DNA of 64,000 nt from Alkalihalobacillus sp047302405 (lineage in GTDB: Bacteria > Bacillota > Bacilli > Bacillales > Bacillaceae_D), in NCBI RefSeq assembly GCF_047302405.1, contig NZ_CP154853.1, positions 1,240,001-1,304,000 on the forward strand, read 5' to 3'. Below are positions 9,010 through 17,952 of the stretch, piece after piece (position 1 is the first letter of the stretch; each line of letters starts with the position of its first letter). A program made the translations under genes and the position numbers. A model generated the notes under the pieces. The model was given only the letters and a program-made list of their open reading frames with translations. It was not told where the DNA came from and ran no database searches.

Positions 9010-10821
9010 ATGAATGGTCGAATTCCTGAAGAGACTGTCGAACAAATCAGACAGACAGCAGATATAGTAGAAGTCATTAGTGATTATGTTCAATTGAAAA
9101 AGCAAGGAAAGCAGTATACTGGGTTATGCCCGTTTCATGGGGAAAAAACGCCTTCTTTTTCTGTCTCACCTGATAAACAGTTATACTATTGTTTTGGCTG
9201 TGGAGCTAGTGGAAATGTTTTTTCATTTTTGATGAATCATGAAAATTTCACATTTATTGAAACAGTTCAGCATTTAGCGAAACGTACACATATTGATTTG
9301 CCAGAACAAGTGGTGACCACTAATGAACAAACATCAAAACCACAGGATGAAATGATTCAAGGGCACGAATTAGCCGCAAAATTATATCATCATATTTTGA
9401 CCTTAACAGAAGAAGGGAAAATAGGTTTAGAGTACGCAAAACAAAGGGGTTTTACGAAAGAACAGATTGAACACTTTCAAATTGGTGTTGTCCCAGACCG
9501 ATGGGATACATTAGTGACCATCTTTAAAAAGAGAAATTATACGCTAACTCAAATGGTCAAAGCTGGTTTGTTAGGTAGGCGTGAATCCGATGGCGAATAT
9601 TATGATCGGTTTAGGAACCGATTAATGTTCCCTATTTGGAATTCACAAGGAAAAACAGTTGGGTTTAACGCTAGAAGTTTAGGCGATGAAAACCCCAAAT
9701 ATTTAAATAGTTCAGAGACCCCCATATTTCAAAAAGGGCAAACCTTATATGCTTTTCATTTGGCGAGAAGTTCCATTCGTAAGGCCAACTCCGCACTTCT
9801 TTTTGAGGGGGCTGTTGATGTTATCGCTGCTTGGGGAGCAGGGATTCATCATGCCATCGCAACTCTTGGCACAGCTTTAACCGACGAACAAGCTAGGCGA
9901 ATAAGGCGAAATGCAGAAACGGTTACGATTTGTTATGACTCAGACCGAGCAGGAATTGATGCGGCTTTTAGAGCAGCTACCATTTTGGAGAATGCGGGTT
10001 GTATTGTCAAAGTAGCCGTGATGCCTGAAGGGTTAGACCCCGATGACTTCATCAAGAAATTTGGAGCTGAGCGCTTTAAAAATGATGTAATAGGGGCAAG
10101 CTTAACAGTAATGGCATTTAAGATGCGTTTTTTACGAAAAGGTCGGAACATGAATGATGAAAATGAACGAATTCAGTATATTGAAGACGTTTTGAAAGAA
10201 GTTTCCACCTTGCCTCGTGCAATTGAACGCGATCATTATGTAAGGCAATTAGCCGATGAATTTTCTTTATCGTTAGATGCGTTAAAACAAGAGCAATTTC
10301 GAATTTATCGTGAGAAAAAAAATCAATCAACGTATCAAAAATCAGCAGACCCCATTCCGAAAAAGAATGAAGGGAAAAAAAGCTTTGAACAAAAAAAGCT
10401 ATTACCTGCTTATCATAATGCAGAGCGATTTTTACTCTCTCATATGATCCGGAATGTTGAAATTGCTGAAAAAGTTCAAGAGCGAATTGGTGGTCAATTT
10501 AATGTCGATGAACACCATGCGATTGCTGCGTATTTGTACGCGTTTTACGGAGAAGGAAATGAACCAGACCCAGGTTCTTTTGTACAAAGAATTAATGACG
10601 AAGCGATTAAAAGGCTAGCGTCGGAAATTGCGATGCAAGCCGTAGAGGAAGAATGTTCCCCGCAAGTCATTGATGATTATATTAAACAGATTGAAAACTA
10701 TCCAAAATGGGTAGAGATTCATAAAAAACAATTAGAATTAAAACGTGAACAGGATCCAATCGTGTTCGCCCAGCTACAAATGGAATTAATTAAGATGAAA
10801 AAAGAACTACAATCATCTTAA
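9010..10821 (+). CDS. dnaG: DNA primase
   Basis: DnaG makes RNA primers for replication. The 603-aa product has the N-terminal CHC2 zinc finger (CPFHGEKTPSFSVSPDKQ, then CFGCG), the RNA polymerase core with PIWNSQGKTVGFNAR, a Toprim motif (LFEGAVDVIAAW, then DSDRAG) and a C-terminal helicase-binding region. Upstream in-frame TTG/GTG codons at 8995/8998 exist, but GGTGAT seven bases before the ATG at 9010 and the exact B. subtilis length support this start. It begins the dnaG-sigA macromolecular synthesis unit. Confidence 0.97.
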   Translation: MNGRIPEETVEQIRQTADIVEVISDYVQLKKQGKQYTGLCPFHGEKTPSFSVSPDKQLYYCFGCGASGNVFSFLMNHENFTFIETVQHLAKRTHIDLPEQVVTTNEQTSKPQDEMIQGHELAAKLYHHILTLTEEGKIGLEYAKQRGFTKEQIEHFQIGVVPDRWDTLVTIFKKRNYTLTQMVKAGLLGRRESDGEYYDRFRNRLMFPIWNSQGKTVGFNARSLGDENPKYLNSSETPIFQKGQTLYAFHLARSSIRKANSALLFEGAVDVIAAWGAGIHHAIATLGTALTDEQARRIRRNAETVTICYDSDRAGIDAAFRAATILENAGCIVKVAVMPEGLDPDDFIKKFGAERFKNDVIGASLTVMAFKMRFLRKGRNMNDENERIQYIEDVLKEVSTLPRAIERDHYVRQLADEFSLSLDALKQEQFRIYREKKNQSTYQKSADPIPKKNEGKKSFEQKKLLPAYHNAERFLLSHMIRNVEIAEKVQERIGGQFNVDEHHAIAAYLYAFYGEGNEPDPGSFVQRINDEAIKRLASEIAMQAVEEECSPQVIDDYIKQIENYPKWVEIHKKQLELKREQDPIVFAQLQMELIKMKKELQSS

Positions 10822-10860
10822 TCGTTAGTATCGTTTTGAACATTGGAAGGAGGGGATCGA

Positions 10861-11979
10861 ATGGCAGAGAAACCACTACGCCCATTAACGGAAGGTGAGT
10901 TGTCGATCGATCAGGTGAAAGAACAATTGGTAGAGCTAGGTAAAAAAAGAGGTACTCTCACATATGTCGAGATTACAGATAAGTTAGCTAGCTTTGATCA
11001 AGACTCGGATCAGATGGATGAGTTTTATGAATACCTTGGAGAACAAGGTGTTGAAATCATAAATGAAGGTGAAGAAGGCCCATCAGTTCAGCAAGTAACG
11101 AAAGAGGAAGAAGAATTTGATTTAAATGACTTAAGTGTACCTCCAGGAATCAAAATCAACGATCCTGTTCGTATGTATTTAAAAGAAATTGGTCGTGTTC
11201 CTCTTTTATCAGCTGATGAAGAAATTGAACTCGCTAAACGAATTGAACAAGGTGATGAAGAAGCCAAAAGACGTCTAGCAGAAGCGAACTTACGACTTGT
11301 TGTTTCGATCGCAAAACGTTATGTTGGTCGTGGGATGTTATTCCTTGATCTCATTCAAGAGGGGAATATGGGTTTAATCAAAGCGGTTGAAAAGTTCGAC
11401 TATGATAAAGGATTTAAGTTTAGTACGTATGCCACTTGGTGGATTCGTCAAGCGATTACTCGTGCGATTGCTGACCAAGCTCGTACGATTCGTATTCCCG
11501 TTCATATGGTTGAGACGATTAATAAGTTAATCCGTGTTCAACGCCAATTACTTCAAGATTTTGGTCGTGAGCCAACACCTGAAGAAGTGGCAGAAGAAAT
11601 GGAATTGACACCTGAAAAGGTCCGTGAGATTCTAAAAATCGCCCAAGAACCTGTATCTCTCGAAACGCCAATTGGTGAAGAAGATGATTCTCATTTAGGC
11701 GATTTTATTGAAGACCAAGATGCATTAGCTCCATCTGATGCGGCTGCCTATGAATTATTAAAAGAACAGCTTGAAGATGTTTTAGACACTTTAACAGATC
11801 GTGAAGAAAATGTTCTACGTCTTCGTTTCGGTTTAGATGATGGTCGTACTCGGACACTTGAAGAAGTAGGTAAGGTCTTTGGTGTTACTCGTGAACGTAT
11901 TCGTCAAATTGAAGCAAAAGCGTTAAGAAAGTTACGTCATCCAAGTCGTAGCAAACGATTAAAAGATTTCTTAGAGTAA
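10861..11979 (+). CDS. sigA: Primary sigma factor SigA (RpoD)
   Basis: The housekeeping sigma-70 factor, 372 aa. It has the N-terminal region 1.1, region 1.2 (DPVRMYLKEIGRVPLL), region 2 (DLIQEGNMGLIKAVEKFDY, YATWWIRQAITRAIADQARTIR), region 3 and region 4.2 helix-turn-helix (VGKVFGVTRERIRQIEAKALRKLRHPSR). A strong GGAAGGAGGGG site precedes the ATG at 10861. It follows dnaG by 39 bases. Confidence 0.98.
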   Translation: MAEKPLRPLTEGELSIDQVKEQLVELGKKRGTLTYVEITDKLASFDQDSDQMDEFYEYLGEQGVEIINEGEEGPSVQQVTKEEEEFDLNDLSVPPGIKINDPVRMYLKEIGRVPLLSADEEIELAKRIEQGDEEAKRRLAEANLRLVVSIAKRYVGRGMLFLDLIQEGNMGLIKAVEKFDYDKGFKFSTYATWWIRQAITRAIADQARTIRIPVHMVETINKLIRVQRQLLQDFGREPTPEEVAEEMELTPEKVREILKIAQEPVSLETPIGEEDDSHLGDFIEDQDALAPSDAAAYELLKEQLEDVLDTLTDREENVLRLRFGLDDGRTRTLEEVGKVFGVTRERIRQIEAKALRKLRHPSRSKRLKDFLE

Positions 11980-12013
11980 AAGTGAGAACCATACCTTATA
12001 GGCTGGTGAATAG

Positions 12014-12051
12014 GTGGTTTACTTCTAATGGTGAAGTAGACCGCTTTTTTA
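12014..12051 (+). terminator. Terminator after sigA
   Basis: A 12-bp stem with G-U pairs (12014-12025 with 12033-12044) is followed by TTTTTT, 35 bases after the sigA stop. Confidence 0.85.
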
Positions 12052-12241
12052 GTTTTATGTGTATGGTAATCTTTTCTAATGATGGAAGATTCCATTCGAT
12101 TAAATGTTCTTTCCATTTATTTTACTGATCTTTTATAGCTAATGCAAATTGATCAGATATTTTTCTGTCATTTTCAAACAGTTTTTTTATTTTTAAGTGA
12201 TAAAAAAGAGTCATTTGCTTGAAGTGACCGTCTCTTTTTGG

Positions 12242-12464
12242 AAGTCACTGAAAAAGTCTCCACCTCACCTTTTGGGAGAAAATCAAAGGTCATTAGTTCT
12301 CTTGGTAAGATGGCCGGTAATGGTTTCAAAATGCCTTTTCATTAACAAAAACGGAGCCAGCACAATACCCGGTTCACCCGTGATTGCTGCGGGTATTGTG
12401 CTGGCGGAGTATAGCTAACTAATGTAACCATGTTTTAACGAGTAGCCGGTTATCCAGTGGCCTC
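12242..12464. repeat. Miniature element copy A (degenerate ends)
   Basis: This stretch shares with the elements at 34963-35250 and 58071-58347 the left end CACTGAAAAAGTC, the segment AAACGGAGCCAGC and, on the far side, GCTGGCGGAGTATAGCTAACTA, with a right end CCAGTGGCCTC. It lacks the central part seen in the longer copies. In its place GCCAGCACAATACCCG (12357-12372) faces its exact complement (12391-12406), a 16-bp perfect hairpin. It is in the sigA-cccA gap. No clear target duplication was found. Confidence 0.75.
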
Positions 12465-12713
12465 CCTTTTTTAACTGTTTTTGTTTGCGGCTTCCTTTTT
12501 AATTCATAAATGATTGCTGTTTTTTCGGGTATACTTTAAGATAAGAATGATTTTCTTTAAAATTTAGTAAAAAGAGTGACAAAAAAAGCAAAAGATCACG
12601 AATCCCTTTTCATGGTTACAGTTTTCAAGTACAATAAGAGGGGTATTTCTTGGCAATCTACATATGATGTCAAATTTTTGAAATGATGTTTATTGACAAA
12701 GGAGGGTTAGAAA

Positions 12714-13085
12714 ATGAAAGGAAGACCTCTAATTCCATTCGCCGTTATTGCGATTGTCGGCTTATTATTAATTACAGCACTTTCGTTTGTTGGTTTAAAT
12801 CAACGTGAAGCGATGCAAGAGGACGAAGAAGGAAACGGTGCAGAAGAAGTAACAGAGTTTGAGGATCCAGTTGCAGCAGGAGAAGAGATGGCTCAACAAA
12901 GCTGTATTGCTTGTCACGGTGGCGACCTTACAGGTGCAGGTGGTCCAGACTTAACAAATCTTGATTTATCTGAGGATGAGATTGTTCATGTTATTTTAAA
13001 TGGACAAGGTTCGATGCCAGCTATGCCATTGGATGAAGTTGAAGCAGATGCGATTGCTCAATACTTATTATCTTTAAATGAATAA
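12714..13085 (+). CDS. cccA: Membrane-anchored cytochrome c-550
   Basis: A small c-type cytochrome for electron transfer at the outer face of the membrane. The 123-aa product has an uncleaved N-terminal membrane helix (residues 7-28), an acidic linker (EDEEGNGAEEVTEFED), one haem site CIACH (residues 64-68) and a downstream GSMPAMPLDE region with candidate axial Met. AAAGGAGGG precedes the ATG. The sigA-cccA-trmK order is as in B. subtilis. Confidence 0.95.
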   Translation: MKGRPLIPFAVIAIVGLLLITALSFVGLNQREAMQEDEEGNGAEEVTEFEDPVAAGEEMAQQSCIACHGGDLTGAGGPDLTNLDLSEDEIVHVILNGQGSMPAMPLDEVEADAIAQYLLSLNE

Positions 13086-13091
13086 TGAAAC

Positions 13092-13122
13092 GAGCGAGAG
13101 TCAGATAACTCTCGCTTTTTCT
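13092..13122 (+). terminator. Terminator after cccA
   Basis: GCGAGAGT (13094-13101) pairs with ACTCTCGC (13108-13115) and is followed by a T-run, directly after the cccA stop. Confidence 0.88.
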
Positions 13123-13205
13123 TTTTGTCTGGAGATTTTCTTGCAAGATCGTAAACATCTAGATAAGATAAAACAAGAGTCAAATATAAAATAAAAGGTG
13201 AAAAA

Positions 13206-13916
13206 ATGAACGAAAGACATTTATCAAAAAGATTATTAAAGGTAGCTGATTTTGTACCTAAAGGGGCAAAATTAGCAGATATTGGTTCGGATCATGCGTA
13301 TCTACCCACTTATTTAGCATTAAATGATGATACATTAACAGCTATAGCTGGGGAAGTGAATGAAGGACCGTACCAAAGTGCTGTGATGCAAGTGAAACGC
13401 TCAGGATTAACCGGCCGTATTGAAGTTCGTAAAGGTGATGGACTTGATGTCATTCAAGCAGGTGACCAAATCAGTGCCATATCAATTGCAGGAATGGGTG
13501 GGGCGTTGATTCAGACGATTTTAGAGCAAGGTAAGGATAAGTTAGGGGAAGTTGAGCGATTAATTTTACAACCGAATATTGGGGCGATTTTTATTAGAGA
13601 ATGGCTTAGTGAAAATGGTTGGGTGTTAGTCGATGAAGCGATTTTAGAAGAGGATGAGAAAATTTATGAAGTTCTCATCGCCGAAAAAGGTACGGATCAC
13701 CTTTTATATAAGGAACAAACAGAAGCCAAATTATTATTAGGTCCGTTTTTAATGAAGCAGTGCTCTGCTACATTTAAAAAGAAATGGCAGTATGAGCTCA
13801 AACATTGGCAGCAAATATTAGAACGGTTAGAAGTGGCTAAAGAGACGGAAAGTAATGAAAGCAGAAAAAAAGAATTAAAGCAAAAAATATTAATGACAAA
13901 GGAGGCTTTATCATGA
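13206..13916 (+). CDS. trmK: tRNA (adenine22-N1)-methyltransferase TrmK
   Basis: An SAM-dependent methyltransferase that makes m1A22 in tRNA. The 236-aa product begins with the Rossmann motif (KLADIGSDHAYLPTYLAL), followed by AGEVNEGPYQSA, SIAGMGGALI (motif IV region) and LILQPNIG. The C-terminus is a coiled coil rich in Lys/Glu. AGGTGA precedes the ATG at 13206. Its stop overlaps the yqfO start by four bases (ATGA). Confidence 0.95.
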   Translation: MNERHLSKRLLKVADFVPKGAKLADIGSDHAYLPTYLALNDDTLTAIAGEVNEGPYQSAVMQVKRSGLTGRIEVRKGDGLDVIQAGDQISAISIAGMGGALIQTILEQGKDKLGEVERLILQPNIGAIFIREWLSENGWVLVDEAILEEDEKIYEVLIAEKGTDHLLYKEQTEAKLLLGPFLMKQCSATFKKKWQYELKHWQQILERLEVAKETESNESRKKELKQKILMTKEALS

Positions 13917-15034
13917 GTGATTATATTCATGCCTCACATTTGGTGCAATTTTTTGAAGAATGGGCACCGAAGTCGATAGCGGTTGAAGGTGATAAAAATG
14001 GTTTAATGATTGGGACGTTAAATAAACGAATCCAAAAAGTGATGGTGACACTTGATGTTTTAGAAAATGTCATCGATGAAGCGATTGAGCAAAATGTGGA
14101 TTTTATTTTCGCTCATCATCCACTATTATTTCGTCCGTTAAAAAAGATCGATGTGAACACTGCCCATGGTCGGATTGTTGAAAAAGCGATTAAGCATGAT
14201 ATAACGATTTATGCTGCTCATACCAACCTAGATATTGCTAAAGGCGGAGTAAACGATATGATGGCCAACGCATTAAGGCTCACGGAAACGGAAGTGCTCG
14301 CACCGACACAATCAACCGAGCTAGTTAAGGTCGTGGTGTTTGTACCTGAATCACATGCAACGCAAGTCCGTGAGGCAATGGCAAACGCAGGGGCAGGTCA
14401 TATCGGGGGTTATAGTCACTGTACCTTCAATTCTAAGGGTGTTGGTACCTTTAAACCTGAAGAAGGAACAAGCCCTTATATCGGCAAAGTAAACGAGCTA
14501 GAAGAGGTTCCAGAAGTGAAGGTAGAATCGATTATGCCAGCAAGCTTACAAAGTCGTGTTGTACGAGCGATTATGAAAGCTCATCCTTATGAAGAGCCTG
14601 CCTTTGACCTATATTCGTTAAACAATAAAGGAGAGGTGTTAGGGTTAGGTCGAATTGGTAAACTTGAGCAGGAGATGACATTAGCTAATTTTGCCGAATT
14701 TGTTAAGGGAGCTTTTGGTGTCAAAGGGGCCCGAGTCGTAGGTGATTTAACAGGGACGGTTCGTAAAGTGGCCGTACTCGGTGGTGATGGAAACAAATAT
14801 TTACAAACAGCCTTATTTAAGGGAGCTGACGTCATTGTTACTGGGGATGTTTATTACCATATGGCTCACGATGTGATGATGGAAGGTTTGAAAATCGTCG
14901 ACCCGGGTCACAATGTCGAAAAAGTAATGATTAATGGCGTGTATGAATTTTTTACAAAGTTTTTAACGGAACAAAATGTTCAAACCGAAGTGATATGCTC
15001 AAAAGTACATACGGATCCGTTTCAGTTTGTGTGA
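13913..15034 (+). CDS. yqfO: NIF3-like dinuclear metal protein YqfO
   Basis: A member of the NIF3 / GTP cyclohydrolase 1 type 2 homologue family, 373 aa. The metal-binding NIF3 halves (FAHHPLLFRPLK near the N-terminus; GADVIVTGDVYYHMAHD and DPGHNVEKV near the C-terminus) flank an inserted CutA/PII-like domain (residues about 130-230), the long form typical of Firmicutes. The biochemical role is unsettled. AAAGGAGG precedes the ATG, and it is translationally coupled to trmK. Confidence 0.93.
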   Translation: MSDYIHASHLVQFFEEWAPKSIAVEGDKNGLMIGTLNKRIQKVMVTLDVLENVIDEAIEQNVDFIFAHHPLLFRPLKKIDVNTAHGRIVEKAIKHDITIYAAHTNLDIAKGGVNDMMANALRLTETEVLAPTQSTELVKVVVFVPESHATQVREAMANAGAGHIGGYSHCTFNSKGVGTFKPEEGTSPYIGKVNELEEVPEVKVESIMPASLQSRVVRAIMKAHPYEEPAFDLYSLNNKGEVLGLGRIGKLEQEMTLANFAEFVKGAFGVKGARVVGDLTGTVRKVAVLGGDGNKYLQTALFKGADVIVTGDVYYHMAHDVMMEGLKIVDPGHNVEKVMINGVYEFFTKFLTEQNVQTEVICSKVHTDPFQFV

Positions 15035-15064
15035 TGAAGTGGAGAGATGTCATAAAGGAAAAAT

Positions 15065-15107
15065 ACTTAAAGTGAGTCGAGGCAGAGGACTTGCTTTAAG
15101 TTTTTTT
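15065..15107 (+). terminator. Terminator after yqfO
   Basis: ACTTAAAG (15065-15072) pairs with CTTTAAGT (15094-15101), with extra internal pairing, and is followed by TTTTTTG. Confidence 0.75.
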
Positions 15108-15124
15108 GTTTTCGTTATATGTGT

Positions 15125-15450
15125 AGAGAGCGAACAGATAAGTTGATATTCGAAATGAAATTGGGAATAGAGCAGGATTGAGATGCGGATGATGTTTGAT
15201 AAGTAATGAAAAATTGGATTGGATGGGATTAGGGTACGAATAAGCGTGAATAGGTAATGAAAGTGGAAAAGAGAGAAATTATGGTGCGAATAAAGTTTGA
15301 TAAGTAATGAAAAAAAGAGTTGGATGGTATTAAGGTGTAAATAAGCGTGAATAGGTAATGAAAGTTGGAATAGAGGGAAATTAGGGTGCGAAAAACGATT
15401 AATAAGTAATGAACCCCCGGATTGGCTCAAATTACAGTACAAATAATTCC
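15125..15450. repeat. Array 1 of 51-bp tandem repeats
   Basis: Six diverged units occur in the yqfO-ispH gap. The landmark GTAATG (GAAATG in the first unit) falls at 15152, 15203, 15254, 15304, 15355 and 15406, a spacing of 50-51 bp. Each unit also carries ATTAGGGTGCGAATAA-like sequence about 25 bases later. The same unit occurs at 32230-32445. A 164-codon minus-strand frame across the array looks incidental: biased composition and no start signal. Confidence 0.9.
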
Positions 15451-15517
15451 AAACATAACCAAATAAGAACCGAACAATCAAACGAACAGCATGGCACCTT
15501 TGAAATTTCTTCTCAAC

Positions 15518-15557
15518 AAAAAACCTGCTAATGCATTTGTGCAAGAACAGGTTTTTT
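15518..15557 (-). terminator. Terminator after ispH
   Basis: On the minus strand AAAAAACCTG pairs with CAGGTTTTTT (plus coordinates 15548-15557 and 15518-15527), giving a stem with a T-run directly after the ispH stop. The stem is symmetric and could also work on the plus strand. Confidence 0.85.
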
Positions 15558-15569
15558 GAAAGGCCAATA

Positions 15570-16514
15570 TTATTTTTTTACGCGGACTTTTGGTAAGATT
15601 TTTTCAAGTTTAACTTGACCTTCTGTCTTCCAAGTGTCTTTGTTTGTTGTATCATAGCCTTCTAAAAATTTAATTACTTCTCTTGTGATAGGTGTTGGTG
15701 TTGATGCTCCAGATGTTACACCGACTGTTTCAACACCTTCAAACCATTCTAACTTTAACTCGGTAATATCACCGATTCGGTAAGCTGTTGTACCGGCAAT
15801 TTGTTCGGAAACTTGGGCGAGTCGATTTGAGTTATTACTTTTTGGATCACCTACAACAATGACAAGATCACATTCTTTTGCTTGTTCCGCAACAGCTTCT
15901 TGCCTAACTTGAGTGGCCAAGCAAATTTCATTGTGGATCTGTGCGTGTGGGAAACGTTTCATTGTTTTATTCATAATATCTGAAACATCCCATTGACTCA
16001 TTGTTGTTTGGTTCGTAATAATAATTTTTTCTGAATCAAGTTCTAATTCATCTACATCCTCTAATGATTCGACTAAATGAACAGAATGTGGAGCAACTCC
16101 AATGGCTCCTTCTGGCTCAGGATGCCCTTTTTTTCCGACATAAATGACATGATAGCCTTCACCTGTTTTCTCACGAATTAAATCATGCGTTCGTGTGACA
16201 TCAGGGCATGTGGCATCAACAACGGTTAACCCTTTTTCTTGAGCTAGTTTACGAACTTCTGGAGAAACTCCATGAGCCGTAAAAATTACTGTACCTTTAT
16301 CAACTTGTTGTAAAATCTCTAGACGATTTGGACCGTCTAAAGAATAAATTCCATCGTTTTCAAAAGCATCTGTAACGTGCTGATTGTGAACGATCATCCC
16401 TAAAATATAAATTGGACGTGGTAAATCTAGATTTTGGGCTGCTTGACGAGCGAGCACCATCGCATCAACGACCCCATAACAATAGCCACGGGGTGAAATT
16501 TTTACTACATTCAT
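15570..16514 (-). CDS. ispH: 4-hydroxy-3-methylbut-2-enyl diphosphate reductase
   Basis: IspH is the last enzyme of the MEP isoprenoid pathway and reduces HMBPP to IPP and DMAPP with a [4Fe-4S] cluster. The 314-aa product has the three conserved cysteine sites: C12 in SPRGYCYGV, the one in VDATCPDV, and the one in NEICLATQVRQEA. Also visible are TAHGVSPEV, GHPEPEGA, VVGDPKSNNSNRL and GVTSGASTP. AGGAGG lies six bases before the ATG at 16514. ispG, the preceding pathway enzyme, is at 28137-29240. Confidence 0.97.
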   Translation of the reverse strand: MNVVKISPRGYCYGVVDAMVLARQAAQNLDLPRPIYILGMIVHNQHVTDAFENDGIYSLDGPNRLEILQQVDKGTVIFTAHGVSPEVRKLAQEKGLTVVDATCPDVTRTHDLIREKTGEGYHVIYVGKKGHPEPEGAIGVAPHSVHLVESLEDVDELELDSEKIIITNQTTMSQWDVSDIMNKTMKRFPHAQIHNEICLATQVRQEAVAEQAKECDLVIVVGDPKSNNSNRLAQVSEQIAGTTAYRIGDITELKLEWFEGVETVGVTSGASTPTPITREVIKFLEGYDTTNKDTWKTEGQVKLEKILPKVRVKK

Positions 16515-16535
16515 GACATGCCTCCTAAAAATGAG

Positions 16536-16569
16536 AGCTCCTGTCCCTAAGTAAAATGAAGGAACAGGA
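16536..16569 (-). promoter_or_regulatory. Hairpin in the ispH leader
   Basis: On the minus strand TCCTGTTCC (16569-16561) pairs with GGGACAGGA (16547-16539) through a 9-bp stem with one G-U pair and a 13-base loop. GCTCTCATTTTTAGGAGG follows, so an imperfect T-tract runs into the ispH ribosome binding site. It could be an attenuator or an mRNA-stability element; this is inferred from structure only. Confidence 0.4.
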
Positions 16570-16666
16570 TTTGTCTGTTTCGTCCTATATTATAATAGAG
16601 ATTGTTCGCTGTGACAATCGAAATGCCTATTTTGTATGATAGGGAATTGCATAAAAATTTAAAAAA

Positions 16667-17161
16667 TTATGCAGAGCCCTCTTCTAAAAGAGATTGATCA
16701 ATAAACTCATACGCCTGTTCCTCGGTCATATCATTCATTAATACAAGTTCGCTTGCAATCATTTGTTTGGCTTTTTGTAAATGATTTCGATCTTGAATAT
16801 GAAGTCCGTTCGAGCGTTCGGTTTGTTTTTTGGAGAGAGAAGAAATTAAATGAGCTGCATCTATAATACTGCCGCTTTTTAATAAATTCTCTGTATCTCG
16901 AGAGAAATGGCTTGTTGATAGTGGATTTTCAGGTCCGTTTTGTAAAGCCTCAACCAAATGATCTAGTTCCTGTTGGGCGATGACTTTACGTAAACCAGAC
17001 TGTTCAATCCGGTTCTCAGGTAGCATGAGCTTTACGTCCACAAGAGGGAAGTGGAGAATATAATAAGAGTGAGTTTCACCTAATACATTCTTTTCTTCAA
17101 TGTCCTCAATTGTACCAGCACCATGATAAGGATAAACAACGTGATCACCGACTTTAAACAT
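16667..17161 (-). CDS. CarD/CdnL family RNA polymerase-binding regulator
   Basis: A 164-aa protein with an N-terminal CarD-CdnL-TRCF RNA polymerase-interacting domain (MFKVGDHVVYPYHGAGTIEDIEEKNV, then YYILHFPLVDVKLMLPE) and a helical C-terminal domain (ASELVLMNDMTEEQAYEFI). Such proteins contact the RNAP beta subunit and affect open-complex stability; B. subtilis YdeB is a relative. The frame extends to 17203, but GGAGG seven bases before the ATG at 17161 fixes the start. It lies upstream of ispH on the same strand with a 152-base gap. Confidence 0.9.
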   Translation of the reverse strand: MFKVGDHVVYPYHGAGTIEDIEEKNVLGETHSYYILHFPLVDVKLMLPENRIEQSGLRKVIAQQELDHLVEALQNGPENPLSTSHFSRDTENLLKSGSIIDAAHLISSLSKKQTERSNGLHIQDRNHLQKAKQMIASELVLMNDMTEEQAYEFIDQSLLEEGSA

Positions 17162-17268
17162 AGGCATTCCTCCAATTCCTGTAATATTTTTATTATAGCA
17201 CAAAAAAATACAAATTAAAAATTTTACTACCTGAAGGCTTATGTGTCAACTAAAAAGTATTACTTTTC

Positions 17269-17952
17269 TTAAACATATAATTTAGGTAATGGAATTCCTT
17301 CCTTTGTTGTGTTGCTAAATCTAGGTTTTGTAGCTTCAGTATTTACATTTGTTTCTTGAGAAGGTGTGGCTAACAACTGTGAGGGCAAAGGGGCAACGGT
17401 TTCTGTTAAGGTATTGTTTTCGATGTAACCTTCAGTTGTTGTTGGGGTTGTCAGGTTCTCGTTCATTAGCGATGAAAGGTCGACTGTTGGTCCTGCTACT
17501 TGGTTAGCGAAAGCGGCTAATTCACTGTCACTAGAGCGCATAATTCTCCACATCGCTGGAAGGTTTCGAATGATCGGGCCGTATTGACGGACCATAGGCA
17601 TCACTTGTTGGGTTAGCCCTAGAACACGTTGAGAATTATCAAGTATAGTAGAAAATTTAATTGAACTTCCAGCCGCCTTTCCAAGCCCACTCGCTAAGCC
17701 TCCACTTGCTGCTTTTGTTCCACCACCAAATCCAAATAGTCTTGCTAACAATCCTCCTCCTGCTCGCCCGGCTCCTGCACTTGACATTCCAGCCATCCCT
17801 TGTGCAAATCCTCCGCCACCTAACATAGGGCCACCAATCCCTGCTCCAGGAAACATCATCGGTGTATGCATGGGCATTTGCGAGAAGGCTGACATTGGCA
17901 AAGTGGACTGAATCGGGATCGATGTTAAAGGAGGTCCGATAAATCTATCCAA
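17269..17952 (-). CDS. yqfQ: YqfQ / VrrA-like protein
   Basis: A 227-aa low-complexity protein: a Met/Pro/Gly-rich N-terminal third (PMHTPMMFPGAGIGGPMLGGGG), a central segment FSTILDNSQRVLGLTQQVMPMVRQYGPIIRNLPAMWRIMRS that is the recognisable VrrA/YqfQ part, and a Thr/Glu-rich tail. In B. subtilis yqfQ also lies between ispH and cshB. AGGTG is best placed for TTG at 17952; GTG at 17961 is the alternative. A spore-coat-related role is reported for relatives, but nothing in the sequence proves it. Confidence 0.75.
   Translation of the reverse strand: MDRFIGPPLTSIPIQSTLPMSAFSQMPMHTPMMFPGAGIGGPMLGGGGFAQGMAGMSSAGAGRAGGGLLARLFGFGGGTKAASGGLASGLGKAAGSSIKFSTILDNSQRVLGLTQQVMPMVRQYGPIIRNLPAMWRIMRSSDSELAAFANQVAGPTVDLSSLMNENLTTPTTTEGYIENNTLTETVAPLPSQLLATPSQETNVNTEATKPRFSNTTKEGIPLPKLYV

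Noticed and set aside
12197..12418. A 73-codon plus-strand frame after sigA
   Set aside because: It lies across the miniature element relic and has no supporting start signal or recognisable product.
15125..15450. CRISPR array
   Set aside because: Units are contiguous tandem repeats that diverge along their whole length, without the identical-repeat and unique-spacer pattern, and no cas genes are nearby.
15050..15544. A 164-codon minus-strand frame across the first 51-bp repeat array
   Set aside because: It is produced by the repeat, has odd composition and no ribosome binding site, and lies between two terminators.
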